A DNA stretch of 64,000 nt. Origin: Oscillospiraceae bacterium. Lineage in GTDB: Bacteria; Bacillota; Clostridia; Oscillospirales; CAG-272. Numbering within the stretch: the first letter of the stretch is position 1; the number at the start of each line of letters is the position of its first letter. Under the pieces are notes generated by a model, which saw nothing but the letters and a program-made list of their open reading frames with translations, did no database searches and was not told where the DNA came from. The stretch spans positions 17,858 to 81,857 of the forward strand of contig SVSG01000007.1 in the NCBI GenBank assembly GCA_015064415.1, read 5' to 3'. The translations under genes and the position numbers were made by a program. Shown piece after piece: positions 28,901-38,478 of the stretch.

Positions 28901-31900
28901 GGAAGAGGGCACGCTGGACGATCTGGCTGCCATGATCCTCAAGGAAGAGGAGGCCACCGTTTCCGATCTCTTCGACAATCTTGAGGGTATGCTGACCGGC
29001 ATGACGCTGGGCACCGCTTACAGCAGAAGCGCAGAAAACGAGCAGGGCGAGCGCGTGACCATTACGCTGGCGGACTACGTCAAGACGGCGCGCGAAGCCA
29101 TTGACCGCATCACGATGACCGATGCGCTTTCCTTCTCGCTGGACGCGAAGGGCGATCTGACGGCATTTAGCTATGACAACAAGCTTGAGTACGCTGTCGG
29201 TGAGGAGGGCAATACCAAAAACGTCACCTTTGAACAGAGCACGCTGACCGTCACCCGCGACGAAAGCGTGAAGATCGAGCTCCCCGAGGCGCTGCAGAGC
29301 GCGGTCGCGGACAAGGTCACCGCCACCTTCAACGAGCTGGGTCAGCTTGTGGTGAAGGTGCCTGCCGGCTATGATATGGATTTCCGTGTGGAAAGCATCC
29401 GCAATCTGAACCCGCAGCTTTCCGACGTGCTGGAAAAGGACGAGGAAATGAGCCGGGAGCTCGGCGTTGACGTTTACGTGACCAAGGAAGCGTACTGGCA
29501 GAACCAAGGCATGTATTCTTCCTCCATCTATTACAAGGTAGACGGTGTATACTACAAGAGATGGGACAACTTTGGGGAAAAGAACAACTACGAAAAGATC
29601 GTCTCTCTGGCAGAGCTGCAGAAAAATCCCTCCGTGCTGTTGCCGGATGAGGAGGATTTCGTTGGCTACTACGTCGAGGGCGATAACGAGTACCGCGTTT
29701 ACCGCACCGCCCTGCTCAGCGAATACGGCAACTACTTTGCCTTTTTGCTTGACGGCGAGTGGTATCTGAAGAAGCAGATGCGGGATTATGCCGACTATTC
29801 GGGCGACACGCGCAAGGAATGGGATGCCACGACGGGGCAGATGGTCAGTAAGGAATACGTCAGCTTCCGCGAGGAGGTCGAGCTTGTATCCTTTAACAAG
29901 GTGTTCTCCAACGTTGAGATCAGCAGCATCGAGAAATGGCGCGATGGCATTCTGGTCGACGGCGTGGAGCGCGATCTGCTGCAGCTGTACGTCTCCCTGG
30001 ATATTTCCACGTGGGGCACCACTACGATGACGGCATACGGCTACATAGATTACGAGGACAACATCAACTTCTGTCGCTATGCGGACAAGGGCAGCGCGAC
30101 CACGCTGATCCCCTTCAAGGGCACGCCCGAGGGAACGTGCACGAGCTACTACGCCGCCGACATCGAGCGCGAGTTCTGTTTTGCGGACGGCACCAAGGTG
30201 CAGAGCAAGGTATACGTGGTGGAATTTGAGATCACGGAAAAGACTCGCGAGCCCCGTTACTACGCGAAGGTCGGCGGAGAGCTTTACGTTGATATCAGCT
30301 ATCTGGTCACCAATCCCGCACACCGCCATCTGAAAAATACGCTCACATTGCCCGACGGCAACGTGATGTACGTGCTTGGCGAGCGCGCTGAGGGCGGCGA
30401 GTTCTTTGGCAAGGAATACGATGATTACGCATTCGGTTATATCAAGCTGAGCGACGGGCTGTTCACCGAGGTGATCGCCCTGCGCGCAGGCGGCGAGGTC
30501 GTGGACGTTCGTTACCGCTACGCCACGGACACCTATATGGGTGTGGAATCCTGGCTGGAGCTTGAGGATTATATGGTAAAGGCAGACGATACCACCTATA
30601 TCTTCGCCAAGGAGCTGTTCACCCTGTTGCAGGGACTTTGCAAGGAAGAGGGCGACGGCTATACGCTTCGTGCAAACGGTTACAAGTGCACGGACAACAT
30701 GCAGATCAGATTGAAGGCAAGTCTTGCTTGCTATGTGCTGACACCGGATCAGATCGCCTTCGGCGGCATGGAAACGGAGCGTGACTTCGATTGGGATTCG
30801 ATGTTCTACAACATGGAAAACCAGCCCGCCTTCCGCATCATGACAAATAAGGAAGGCACGGTCAGCATCTATTTCGATGCGGGCGCCGAGGTCGAGGTTT
30901 GGGAATACGAGCTGGATGACCGCTATCCTGCCGACTCCTACATGGTGAAGGATCAGGCCATGAGCAACCAATACGGCCTGAACGTATACAGCTACTCCTT
31001 CGACTTCATGAAGGATCAAAGCTACTCCGAGTACGTTTACAAGGACGGCAAGTATTATCCGCTTGATTGGGATTACGTCTACGATTTTGAGTATGCGTCC
31101 TCTCTTGCCGCTTGCTTTAGCGACGCGTGGGTGCTGGAGGATATCTACTTCCGCTATACCATTCCCGCTGCGGACATCACGGGCGGCAAGGAGCTGCGCG
31201 CTTACCACTCCTGGTTGCACTTCTATGCGGCACCGAATGATGCGATCAGCGTTTACTTCACGGTGAAGGACGGCGTGCTGATGGCACTGCTTGGCGCAGA
31301 GGAGGAAAGCGAGCGCGTGCTTCGCTTTGAGAGCATGATGCCCTTCAGCGATTATATCGCGATGTTGATCTCCTCCGTCACGGAAAACGAGGATTACGGC
31401 TCCTTCGTGGAGGATCAGTTCCTTTACGTGGACGGCGAATACTATGCGGAAGAGTATCAGTACGTGAACATGACCGAAAGAAACGAGGCGGGCGAGGTGA
31501 TCAGAGAGCACCTGCTTTGCGTGCGCTTCTTCGAGAAGGACAGCGTGAAGAAGTACGCCAAGAACGTGCTGAACAAGGGCCGCTACCTCTTCTTCGACGA
31601 GGAGAGGGCTCTGGATGCACTTCCCGCATATGATGAAATTTACGAGGAAGAGGAGACCTTCTACAACGGCCTGTATACCGTGAGCGAATTGGTGCATTAC
31701 GAAGAGCACAAGGATTACGCCGTGAAGCTGGCGGGCAAGTACTACGATCTGGAATATTACATGGAGAGCTACGGCCCCCGTATCACCGAGTATGAATTCC
31801 GTGAGCGTATGTCCGAGAGCGAGGAGATCTACTTCATCCAATTGCCCAACGGCACGAACAAGTACTACAGCCGCGTGGATATCGAGTACGGCGAATGGGA

Positions 31901-32492
31901 TTCGTACGGCGTTCTGAGCGATCCGATCGATGAAGAATACGCCAACCGTATCGAGCTTGGCACGTATGCTCCGCTCAGCGTGTCCACAGAGAAGGGCGAG
32001 CAGATCTACTGCTTCTACGGCTATCTGGCCACCGAGTGGGATCTGGTCGAGGAGCCGCAGGGCGACGGCACGGTGTTCTATCACCGTGAGGGCCTGACCA
32101 AGGGCTATCTCAAGGATCAGAAGGGCTATTACGTCCGCGCCTCGAAGATCGTGGCGGATGACGGCAGCAGCTATATTCTGTGCCACACAACGCAGGTCAG
32201 CATCGACGATTATTACATCGATGAGATCGGTGCTTTTGCGGATTTTGTGACCTTCAACCGTGACGAAACGGTTGTGACGATCTCGCGCGAGCTTCTGGAA
32301 TGGATCGAGCAAAAGGATCTGGAAAAGTATTTCGTCATCAGACTGCGCTCCTATGACCGTTACGGCGAGCACTTCGTCACGCTGAATTACTATCAGCTGG
32401 CGGCGTGGCTGGAGCTTGCCGATGCGGGTGAGCTGGTTCCCGGCGATGCCGGTGACCCCACCCTGCAGTCGGACAACGGCTACTGGAACTAA
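25998..32492 (+). CDS. giant lipoprotein with N-terminal CxxC repeats (about 2164 aa), function unknown
   Basis: MMKFKHFNKSFFAVLLVIAMLLSACAIFASC signal/lipobox; about 11 CxxC repeats such as TCTEAGYTGDDVCTACGA and GHAWGEWSTVAATCIAAGSKTRECGTCGED; long Tyr/acidic-rich C-terminal region. Confidence 0.9.
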   Translation: MMKFKHFNKSFFAVLLVIAMLLSACAIFASCSDDPEPNQNDPGTNPPTLSNCTHAQTTKKNQRAATCTEAGYTGDDVCTACGAVVKTGEAIAVLAHAWDAGQITKDPTCIEQGVKTITCTGCLTTKTESVPVVAHRDEYHDALDGTHSHTCTTCTMSEFKEHTPTDAGKVYAATCTTDAYTEYTCSVCEGVYRVYSTTEKATGHAWGEWSTVAATCIAAGSKTRECGTCGEDEVLTIDVVPSAHNYVEVGQRKLATCVAVGTIYYQCTHCEGTTTKEIPINHNAHALSAAVQSGSFLRQECALCDFEVSKLVATSTNATVSAGDIETGRALEIETTDASVQFPKDVVSQLTGNKDATVAVSAGVAADKAGILNKAQNLTQEQKDRLSSDGVDIYDFGVTVGGDPLSQFDSTITVVLPYTLKEGEDPNGIVIWYVAEDGSIEQYPAVYENGTVTFQTKHFSYYAIAYEETQESKCRRGIHRWMENPYVLEPTCQHLGYTRNECDTCHTVELHNVQERLEHEYGELIQPTVNCTEGGFVHKICAKCEHVLELTYVRATGHTLTTVATCTTGAYCDVCEELVRPATGHNWSEWTVVVEPSETTVGLRRRNCPKCGTVENVNIAYTGNIEKLQFNSYDDIANFLVTDVLNMENGKISLGTVITEHANGPYYLNIDFTINKEGESYAMLIDYRMSESENDPFADHVQILYRNGVALMLEDYSAWDVDTLLLLTGNVFEGMFEMPFVNFREIADKTFDSVAPTFEPVIDNLGTLFEVLDALFAEEVDAALANADSTYTVGKLASAYQQIKNTYAYWAYKMGFQTGLSYDGTVNVVTRQEILDTLSHFMTVEKDATGTHYTWDCTELMEAVDTVLDWFQENEKKTMAELLWQEFGADVTAKYPDVKSFEDAMQALRDAFPGTTPMKDVLDDLIAFLDGKKAGATASLYAMVDAIAKVFMAGGTEFDSEEYLLSMVEEGTLDDLAAMILKEEEATVSDLFDNLEGMLTGMTLGTAYSRSAENEQGERVTITLADYVKTAREAIDRITMTDALSFSLDAKGDLTAFSYDNKLEYAVGEEGNTKNVTFEQSTLTVTRDESVKIELPEALQSAVADKVTATFNELGQLVVKVPAGYDMDFRVESIRNLNPQLSDVLEKDEEMSRELGVDVYVTKEAYWQNQGMYSSSIYYKVDGVYYKRWDNFGEKNNYEKIVSLAELQKNPSVLLPDEEDFVGYYVEGDNEYRVYRTALLSEYGNYFAFLLDGEWYLKKQMRDYADYSGDTRKEWDATTGQMVSKEYVSFREEVELVSFNKVFSNVEISSIEKWRDGILVDGVERDLLQLYVSLDISTWGTTTMTAYGYIDYEDNINFCRYADKGSATTLIPFKGTPEGTCTSYYAADIEREFCFADGTKVQSKVYVVEFEITEKTREPRYYAKVGGELYVDISYLVTNPAHRHLKNTLTLPDGNVMYVLGERAEGGEFFGKEYDDYAFGYIKLSDGLFTEVIALRAGGEVVDVRYRYATDTYMGVESWLELEDYMVKADDTTYIFAKELFTLLQGLCKEEGDGYTLRANGYKCTDNMQIRLKASLACYVLTPDQIAFGGMETERDFDWDSMFYNMENQPAFRIMTNKEGTVSIYFDAGAEVEVWEYELDDRYPADSYMVKDQAMSNQYGLNVYSYSFDFMKDQSYSEYVYKDGKYYPLDWDYVYDFEYASSLAACFSDAWVLEDIYFRYTIPAADITGGKELRAYHSWLHFYAAPNDAISVYFTVKDGVLMALLGAEEESERVLRFESMMPFSDYIAMLISSVTENEDYGSFVEDQFLYVDGEYYAEEYQYVNMTERNEAGEVIREHLLCVRFFEKDSVKKYAKNVLNKGRYLFFDEERALDALPAYDEIYEEEETFYNGLYTVSELVHYEEHKDYAVKLAGKYYDLEYYMESYGPRITEYEFRERMSESEEIYFIQLPNGTNKYYSRVDIEYGEWDSYGVLSDPIDEEYANRIELGTYAPLSVSTEKGEQIYCFYGYLATEWDLVEEPQGDGTVFYHREGLTKGYLKDQKGYYVRASKIVADDGSSYILCHTTQVSIDDYYIDEIGAFADFVTFNRDETVVTISRELLEWIEQKDLEKYFVIRLRSYDRYGEHFVTLNYYQLAAWLELADAGELVPGDAGDPTLQSDNGYWN

Positions 32493-32497
32493 GCAAA

Positions 32498-32530
32498 AAG
32501 GACACGGCGGGAGCATTCCCGCCGTGTCTT
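32498..32530 (+). terminator. stem-loop after the giant lipoprotein gene (weak U-tract; possible attenuator or processing site)
   Basis: GACACGGCGGGA-GCAT-TCCCGCCGTGTC followed by TTATC. Confidence 0.6.
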
Positions 32531-32560
32531 ATCAATTCACGGAAAGGAGGCACGGGAAGG

Positions 32561-33805
32561 ATGATCGTGCGACGCATCATGTTGCTTTTGTTGGCGCTTT
32601 TGTTGCTGACGGGTTTTGTTTCCTGTGCCAAGGAGCCGGTGCAAGTGCCCGCAAGGCGGTTGGAGATCGAGCAGACGCCCCCCACCTATTCCCCCACATT
32701 TCTTGACACGCTAAAAAAGGATCTTGTCAGCGTGACGGAGCGTTGGCTTTTGGTGGCGCGTGGAGTAAAGGCGGGGGAGAGCGAGCGCGCCGCGCTTCGC
32801 ACGCGTGTGGAGCGGGACGTATTGCCCATTTTGCTTGGCGTTTCCCTGTATGAAGAGGAGTGCGCGGGCGTTCTTGCGGCCATGCACGCCTATTGCGACG
32901 CGCTGGAGGCGGGTGAGGTGTCGGCGTTTGCGGCTTCCTGCCATTTTTACAGTACGCTCGTCTCGCTCTTTGGAACGGCGCGCGCGGGCGAGATGGCTAA
33001 GCGCGCTATGGCGGTGTACCTCAGCGACCGTGTGGTCGTATACGAGGAGCGCTACCGCACCTACGGCTACGAGTGGTATCTGGCGGATGCCGAGCGCTAT
33101 CGCGCGCTGCTTGGCACCCTTGACACGGAGCTTGCCGCAAGCGATTTTGCGGCGGCGATGTCCGTGCTTTCACTTTGCGACGTGGTGGACCTGCAACAGG
33201 GTGTTGCGGGGTGGCCTGCGGGGCTTTTGCTTTCCGTGTGGCAATGGCAGGCCGCGCATTTCGACGCCCCCGCGCTTTGTGCCCGAAAGTGGGAGCTGAT
33301 GGGGGAGATGCTTTCTGACGTGCAACCGAGCAAGCGCGACACCGCCCTTAAGGCGGAGATCGGCATTTTGCAGGACGAGGGCAGATTTTCCCGCCTTTGC
33401 GCGGCCATGCCGGAGCTTTTGGAGCTGTATTGTGCCGCCGTCGGGCGGCTGGACAAGGCGGAGCTTTCCGTACTTCTGAAGGGGAGCGAGCAGGAAAGGG
33501 CGGCAGGAATATGCCGCGCGTTGCTTGCTTGCGAAAAGGAGTTTTTCGCCTTTACCGCGCGCTTGGAGACGCTTTCGATAAAGGAGAGCGCGGCGGAGCC
33601 AAAGGCGATCAAGTCCTTGGGGCTTTTGGCGGATTGCGATGCGTTTTTGTCGGCCACCGCACCGCTTTCGGCGCGGGAGCTGTGGAGCGCGCTTGCCGCG
33701 TGCGCCGCGGACGGCGACGCCAAGGCCGTATGGGCGGCGCAGATCGGATATTTGCGGGGCGTGATGCCCTATCTTGCCTATGCCATTCATCACGAGGGGG
33801 GATAA
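32561..33805 (+). CDS. lipoprotein of unknown function
   Basis: MIVRRIMLLLLALLLLTGFVSCAKEP lipobox; 4 nt before the ABC ATPase. Confidence 0.8.
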   Translation: MIVRRIMLLLLALLLLTGFVSCAKEPVQVPARRLEIEQTPPTYSPTFLDTLKKDLVSVTERWLLVARGVKAGESERAALRTRVERDVLPILLGVSLYEEECAGVLAAMHAYCDALEAGEVSAFAASCHFYSTLVSLFGTARAGEMAKRAMAVYLSDRVVVYEERYRTYGYEWYLADAERYRALLGTLDTELAASDFAAAMSVLSLCDVVDLQQGVAGWPAGLLLSVWQWQAAHFDAPALCARKWELMGEMLSDVQPSKRDTALKAEIGILQDEGRFSRLCAAMPELLELYCAAVGRLDKAELSVLLKGSEQERAAGICRALLACEKEFFAFTARLETLSIKESAAEPKAIKSLGLLADCDAFLSATAPLSARELWSALAACAADGDAKAVWAAQIGYLRGVMPYLAYAIHHEGG

Positions 33806-33808
33806 AGC

Positions 33809-34465
33809 ATGCTGAGTGCCAAAGGGCTGTATAAAAGCTATGGGGAGCACGAGATCCTGCATGGCGTGGACTTGCAGGTGGAAAAGGGAGAGTTTGTTTC
33901 CATCATGGGGGAAAGCGGCAGCGGCAAGAGTACGCTGCTTGGCGTCCTTGCGGGCAACCTGCGCCCCGACGCCGGTGAGGTGTGGCTGGACGGGCTGCAG
34001 ATCTCGGCCCTTTGTGAGAGGGAATTGGCGAAATTCAGACGGACGTCCCTTGGTTTTGTGTACCAAAGCTTGAATCTGGTCTCCACCCTGCAGGCAAGGG
34101 ATAACATCCTTTTGCCGCTGATCCTTGACCGCGCGGATCTGTCTGCAGGCGAGAAAAGGATGCAGACGCTTGCGGAATATTTGCACGTGGCGCACCTACT
34201 GGAGCGCTATCCCGCTGAGATGTCGGGGGGCGAGCGACAGCGCGTGGCGATCGCCAGGGCGCTTTTGCACGATCCCGAAATTCTGATGCTGGACGAGCCC
34301 ACGGGCAGTCTTGACAGCGCCACCACTGCGCAGGTGATGGAGCTTTTGGTGGACATCAACAAGCGCTTCGGCGTGACCGTTATTCAGGTCACGCACAGTG
34401 CGGCCGCCGCGACCTACGGCGGCCGCATCGTGGAGCTTTGCGACGGGCGTGTGATCGAAAAATGA
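33809..34465 (+). CDS. ABC transporter ATP-binding protein (LolD/MacB/FtsE-like)
   Basis: GESGSGKSTLLGVLAGNL Walker A; MSGGERQRVAIARALLHDPEILMLDEPTGSLD. Confidence 0.95.
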   Translation: MLSAKGLYKSYGEHEILHGVDLQVEKGEFVSIMGESGSGKSTLLGVLAGNLRPDAGEVWLDGLQISALCERELAKFRRTSLGFVYQSLNLVSTLQARDNILLPLILDRADLSAGEKRMQTLAEYLHVAHLLERYPAEMSGGERQRVAIARALLHDPEILMLDEPTGSLDSATTAQVMELLVDINKRFGVTVIQVTHSAAAATYGGRIVELCDGRVIEK

Positions 34466-36759
34466 AGCTGTTTTTGAAGCATATATGGCGCTCGATCTGC
34501 AAGGCACCCCTCCAGCCGCTTTTGATCTGCCTTGCGGCCGGCGTTTCCGTGGCGGTCTGTGTGGCGGCGTTTTGCCTTGCCGATCTGTTTGCGGAGCACG
34601 CGGCACAGCAGGCGTCGCTGGAAAAGGAGCTGGGGGATATTCTGATCACGCCGCGCGCGGACAGTGACTCGCATCTTCTGTTCAAGGAGGACGCCGCGCA
34701 CGTCCTCGGCGACGGGGCGAAGGTCTTCGGTGAGTTTGCCGTCAGCGGCTTTACCGAGCGCGACAATGATACAGAGCTGCTGCGGGTGTCGGCGGCCGAT
34801 CTGCTTGCGGCTGATGATTTTTACCGTTTTTCTTACGTGGAGTACGACGTGTTCACCACGCAAAATCTGAACAGCGCCGCCATCCTTTCAACGGAGGCGG
34901 CAAGGCGCCTGGGCCTTCGCATCGGAGAGAGCTTCACCGTGCGCATCTGGGAGAGCGAGCATACCTATACGGTGCGCGCCATTGCGGAGCCCACGGGGCT
35001 TCTGGCGCAAAGCGATATGCTGGTCTCGCTGACGGGGCTTTTGCAAACGCTTTCTGCAAGAGTACCCTTGCTTGCCTCTCTTGGCAAGGATTTTTCCCCT
35101 GCCACGCGCTTGATGATCCGCGCCGACGGCCTTGAAACGGGGGAGGCGTATAAGCGCCTGCTTGCGGCAGAGGCCTTCTCAAAGGCATCGGTCACGCTGA
35201 GTGTGCGCGAGGGGCAGATGGACTATATGACCACCTTTCAGCTGGTGTTCGTGCTTGTGCTTTTGCTGTTGCTTTTGGTGCTGGCCGCCTTTGTGATCTG
35301 TACCGCGCTTGCCATTTTGCACGAGCGGCGCGCGACGGAGTACGCCGTGTTTGCCTGTGCCGGGGCGTCACCCGCGCAGATCGCGGCGCTGACTTATCTG
35401 GAAAGCTTTGTGTACGCTCTTGTTTGCGGCGCCCTCGGGGTGGCGCTTTCCTATCCCGCGCTTTTTTTTGCTGGGGGCTTTTATTCCTGGAACGATACCC
35501 CTCTGCGTCCCGGAATCGCGGGTACGTTATTGGGTTTTGCGGCATCCTTCTTGTTGATCGGGCTTTGCACCGCGTTGCATTTGCACCGCGTCAAGCGGGT
35601 GGATGGGCAAAAGCGTGCCGCGCGTTTTGTGCGGATCTTGCCGCTTTGCTTGCTGATCCCCATGCTGGTGCTTTGCTATTCGTTACCCGTTGCTTACCGT
35701 TTTTATCCCTGCCTTTTGGCACTGCCGCTTGCCGTATGGGCGCTCTTTTCTCTCTCGCCCGTCCTTTTGCGCATGCTTGCAGGGGGCGCCGAGCGCGTAC
35801 TTGCGCGGGCGCTTCCGTCCTTGCTGTTGGCGGTCAAAAATCTGCACCGTCACGTGATGCTGCGCTACGTGGCCCGCTTACTTGCGGTGCTGCTTGCGCT
35901 GGTTTTGGCGATCCTGATCTGCGCCGGCAGAATGGGAGAGCAGCTGGAAACGATGACCGAGGAGCTGCCCTTTCATTTCGTGGTGTTGGGCGTGGACGGG
36001 GAGCGCGGCGCGGAGATCGCGAAGGACCCCGCCGTCGCGGCCTCGATGCATATGATCTATGACGCGGGCGTGGAGCTGCCGAACGGCACCAACGCCTATG
36101 CCATTTCCTTTGCGGGGGATCTTGCGGCGTGCGTGCCGCAGGAGTGGAGCACCGAGCGCTTGCCGAAGGGCAACGAGATCCTGCTTTCCGAGGGGCTGCT
36201 TTTGCGCAGCGGCTGCAAGGTGGGTGACGTGCTGGCACTTTCGATCGGCGGCGTGTCACGCGATTTTGTGATTGCGGGCAGTATGCCGATGACCATGAAC
36301 TGTCTGTATTTCGATGCCGACGGCATCGGGGTGGAATGGAATATGCTGTGCATTCAACTGACCGAGCAGGCACGTGTGGACGCGGGGGAGACGGAGCGCC
36401 TTGGCGCCGTGCTGGAGTCCAAGGGCGGCATTATGGCACCCGCCAAGCTGGCCTTCGGTGCGCTGCCCGATACGCTTGGCGGGCACCTGAAGCTGGCGCG
36501 CTTTTCGGTGTATATCGCGCTTTTGCTGGGGCTTTCCGGCTGTGCGAACGTGCTGGTACAGCAGTACGATGCGCGCCGCCGCGAGCGAAGGATCCTGCGC
36601 GACTGCGGCATGACGCGTGCCACGCTTTGCGGGATGTACCTTTTCGAGCTTGCTTTCGTGGCACTTTTTGCCGCGCTGTGCGCGGCGCCCACGGCGGCAC
36701 TTTTGTGCCATCTGGTCGACCTCGGCGTGCGCTCCTTTGGCATCGTGCTGTTTTTGTAA
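34462..36759 (+). CDS. FtsX/MacB-like ABC transporter permease
   Basis: Multi-TM, two FtsX-like TM bundles with extracytoplasmic domains; ATGA overlap with the ATPase. Confidence 0.88.
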   Translation: MKLFLKHIWRSICKAPLQPLLICLAAGVSVAVCVAAFCLADLFAEHAAQQASLEKELGDILITPRADSDSHLLFKEDAAHVLGDGAKVFGEFAVSGFTERDNDTELLRVSAADLLAADDFYRFSYVEYDVFTTQNLNSAAILSTEAARRLGLRIGESFTVRIWESEHTYTVRAIAEPTGLLAQSDMLVSLTGLLQTLSARVPLLASLGKDFSPATRLMIRADGLETGEAYKRLLAAEAFSKASVTLSVREGQMDYMTTFQLVFVLVLLLLLLVLAAFVICTALAILHERRATEYAVFACAGASPAQIAALTYLESFVYALVCGALGVALSYPALFFAGGFYSWNDTPLRPGIAGTLLGFAASFLLIGLCTALHLHRVKRVDGQKRAARFVRILPLCLLIPMLVLCYSLPVAYRFYPCLLALPLAVWALFSLSPVLLRMLAGGAERVLARALPSLLLAVKNLHRHVMLRYVARLLAVLLALVLAILICAGRMGEQLETMTEELPFHFVVLGVDGERGAEIAKDPAVAASMHMIYDAGVELPNGTNAYAISFAGDLAACVPQEWSTERLPKGNEILLSEGLLLRSGCKVGDVLALSIGGVSRDFVIAGSMPMTMNCLYFDADGIGVEWNMLCIQLTEQARVDAGETERLGAVLESKGGIMAPAKLAFGALPDTLGGHLKLARFSVYIALLLGLSGCANVLVQQYDARRRERRILRDCGMTRATLCGMYLFELAFVALFAALCAAPTAALLCHLVDLGVRSFGIVLFL

Positions 36760-36773
36760 GATCGAGACAAATA

Positions 36774-36807
36774 AAAAAATTGCCAAGCAAACGCTTGGCA
36801 ATTTTTT
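36774..36807. terminator. bidirectional intrinsic terminator
   Basis: AAAAAATTGCCAAGC-AAAC-GCTTGGCAATTTTTT. Confidence 0.88.
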
Positions 36808-36908
36808 ATTGTATAACGAAAGCCACGCCATAGTGGCGTGGTAGAAGAAAGGCTATTGCCGATGAGGAGAATATAAACAAAAGAAAAACGCAGGATGTTA
36901 TGTGAAAA

Positions 36909-37093
36909 GGCTCCCTCCGGGAGGGAGCTGTCAGTTGTAGACTGACAGAGGGAGCCCGCGCAACAAAGGAAAAGCGTTTGTAAAAGGGCGTGTCGAGTTG
37001 TCAAAAGCAAAATTTCGAAGTGACGCAGGCTCCTTGTGTCACACCACCTCGCTTGCGCGAGCTGCGCGTGCCACCTCCCTCTCGGAGGGAGGC
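36909..37093. repeat. MITE-like element (CTCCCT...AGGGAG TIR type)
   Basis: GGCTCCCTCCGGGAGGGAG at left; CTCCCTCTCGGAGGGAGGC at right; same TIR style as 3051-3174. Confidence 0.65.
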
Positions 37094-37163
37094 TTTTTGT
37101 TAGCCCCATTATAACACAAATCGGCAGAGAAAACAACATCTCTGCCGAAATTTATGTGTATCC

Positions 37164-37211
37164 GTAGGGGAGACCTGCGGTCTCCCGCGGGCGAACACAG
37201 TTCGCCCCTAC
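37164..37211. repeat. double GTAGGGG-type palindromic repeat
   Basis: GTAGGGGAGACCTGCGGTCTCCCGCGGGCGAACACAGTTCGCCCCTAC, terminal GTAGGGG/CCCCTAC. Confidence 0.75.
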
Positions 37212-37262
37212 CATATTCCCAAAACATCCTTATGAGAAGGAGCGTAACGCTTGGCAATTTTT

Positions 37263-38162
37263 TCATTTCAGCGTGAAAAATCCAAGGCCGACGGCGGTTT
37301 TCTCGCCCCGTTTGACCCTTTGTGCATAGGCGCGGCGCAAGGAGCTGTCCTGCGGCAGGGCATCGGGGTCGCCCGTGTATTGGCAATCGAACAGCCGCCA
37401 GAGCTGTGAGTAATCCGGGCATTCTTCTGTTTCTACGATCTCAAAATCGCGGATGAAGGCGGCAAGATTTGAGTCGGGGCGAAGCACCGTGAGGTTCCAC
37501 GGATCCAGAAGCCAGGAATGGCAGGTGAACAACGTGGGTGCATCCTTGAAGGCATCCGCAAAGAACTCTTTCGCCTTGGCATAGGACTCCAGCACCTCAT
37601 CGTGGTCCAGTCGCGTGCCCGTGCGCGGGATGTGAATATTGATGGCTGTTTGCCCCTCCGTGACCTGAAAATCGGCACACGTATAGGACTTTTTCGCCCG
37701 TGTCAGCTCAAATTGCAGTCTGCCAAGGGCAAAACGCTCCAGCTTGAAAAAGCCGGAAAACCACATCCCGACAAAGGAGCCGTTGATGCCGTGCACCAGG
37801 CGGCACTCCTCTAATTTGTAGGCAAGATCTGCCATCGCGGCCCAAAACAGCCCTTCGTCGATCCCGCGCGCAAGATAATGCGCGCGCAAGGGCTCTGCCA
37901 GCGAAACATAAAGCAAAAGCTTGCCCGTGTAAGGGTGAACGCCCACCGCCTCGCACAGGGCTTGGTTTTCCTCCTGCAGGGGGGTGAAATGGATGGCGCA
38001 GTCCTTGCGGTATGCCTCCAATATGGCGCAAAAACGCGAAAAACTCGTACCGTTTGCCGCTATTTTGTCAAAAGCGGCCAAAAGATCGCTTTGCGCGTCA
38101 GCGGGGAAGCTCAGCGCTTCCATATAGTATTTTGCGCGTGCGCGCAGGGTGCTTGCGTCCAT
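37263..38162 (-). CDS. acyltransferase-domain (GNAT-like, DUF5596-type) protein of unknown function
   Basis: MDASTLRARAKYYMEALSFPADAQSDLLAAFDKIAANG...; ESYAKAKEFFADAFKDAPTLFTCHSWLLDP. Confidence 0.6.
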   Translation of the reverse strand: MDASTLRARAKYYMEALSFPADAQSDLLAAFDKIAANGTSFSRFCAILEAYRKDCAIHFTPLQEENQALCEAVGVHPYTGKLLLYVSLAEPLRAHYLARGIDEGLFWAAMADLAYKLEECRLVHGINGSFVGMWFSGFFKLERFALGRLQFELTRAKKSYTCADFQVTEGQTAINIHIPRTGTRLDHDEVLESYAKAKEFFADAFKDAPTLFTCHSWLLDPWNLTVLRPDSNLAAFIRDFEIVETEECPDYSQLWRLFDCQYTGDPDALPQDSSLRRAYAQRVKRGEKTAVGLGFFTLK

Positions 38163-38370
38163 TGGAGATCCCCTCCCGTTCGTATTTTCTTCATTATACC
38201 ACAAAACGGTGGGGGATGGCTGTGCTTTTTGAAAAAAAGCAAAATTTTGCTATAATTGCACTGCCTTTTGTGATATAGTAAGGTCCATATTCTCGAAAAG
38301 GAAAGAAAAGCCTCCCTTTTTCAAAAGCTTTAACCAAAAGAAAACGCATAACGTATGTCGCCGTGAAAAT

Positions 38371-38467
38371 AAAAAAAGGATGCGCTGTGAAACGCATCCT
38401 GTTTTTTTGTTTGAATGGTTTTGGGTGGGGGTGCGGGGGAGCCCTTTTGTCAAAAGGACTCCCCCGC
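38371..38467. repeat. dispersed 3'-end stem-loop repeat (copy E4)
   Basis: AAAAAAGGATGCGCTGTGAAACGCATCC...GGTTTTGGGTGGGGGTGCGGGGGAGCCCTTTTGTCAAAAGGACTCCCCCGC. Confidence 0.75.
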
Positions 38468-38478
38468 CTATACACACA

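Noticed and set aside
25974-32516. 2180-aa minus-strand ORF opposite the giant CxxC lipoprotein
   Set aside because: Antisense artefact of GC-rich codon use (His/Val/Leu-rich, no domain); the sense ORF has signal peptide, lipobox and CxxC repeats.
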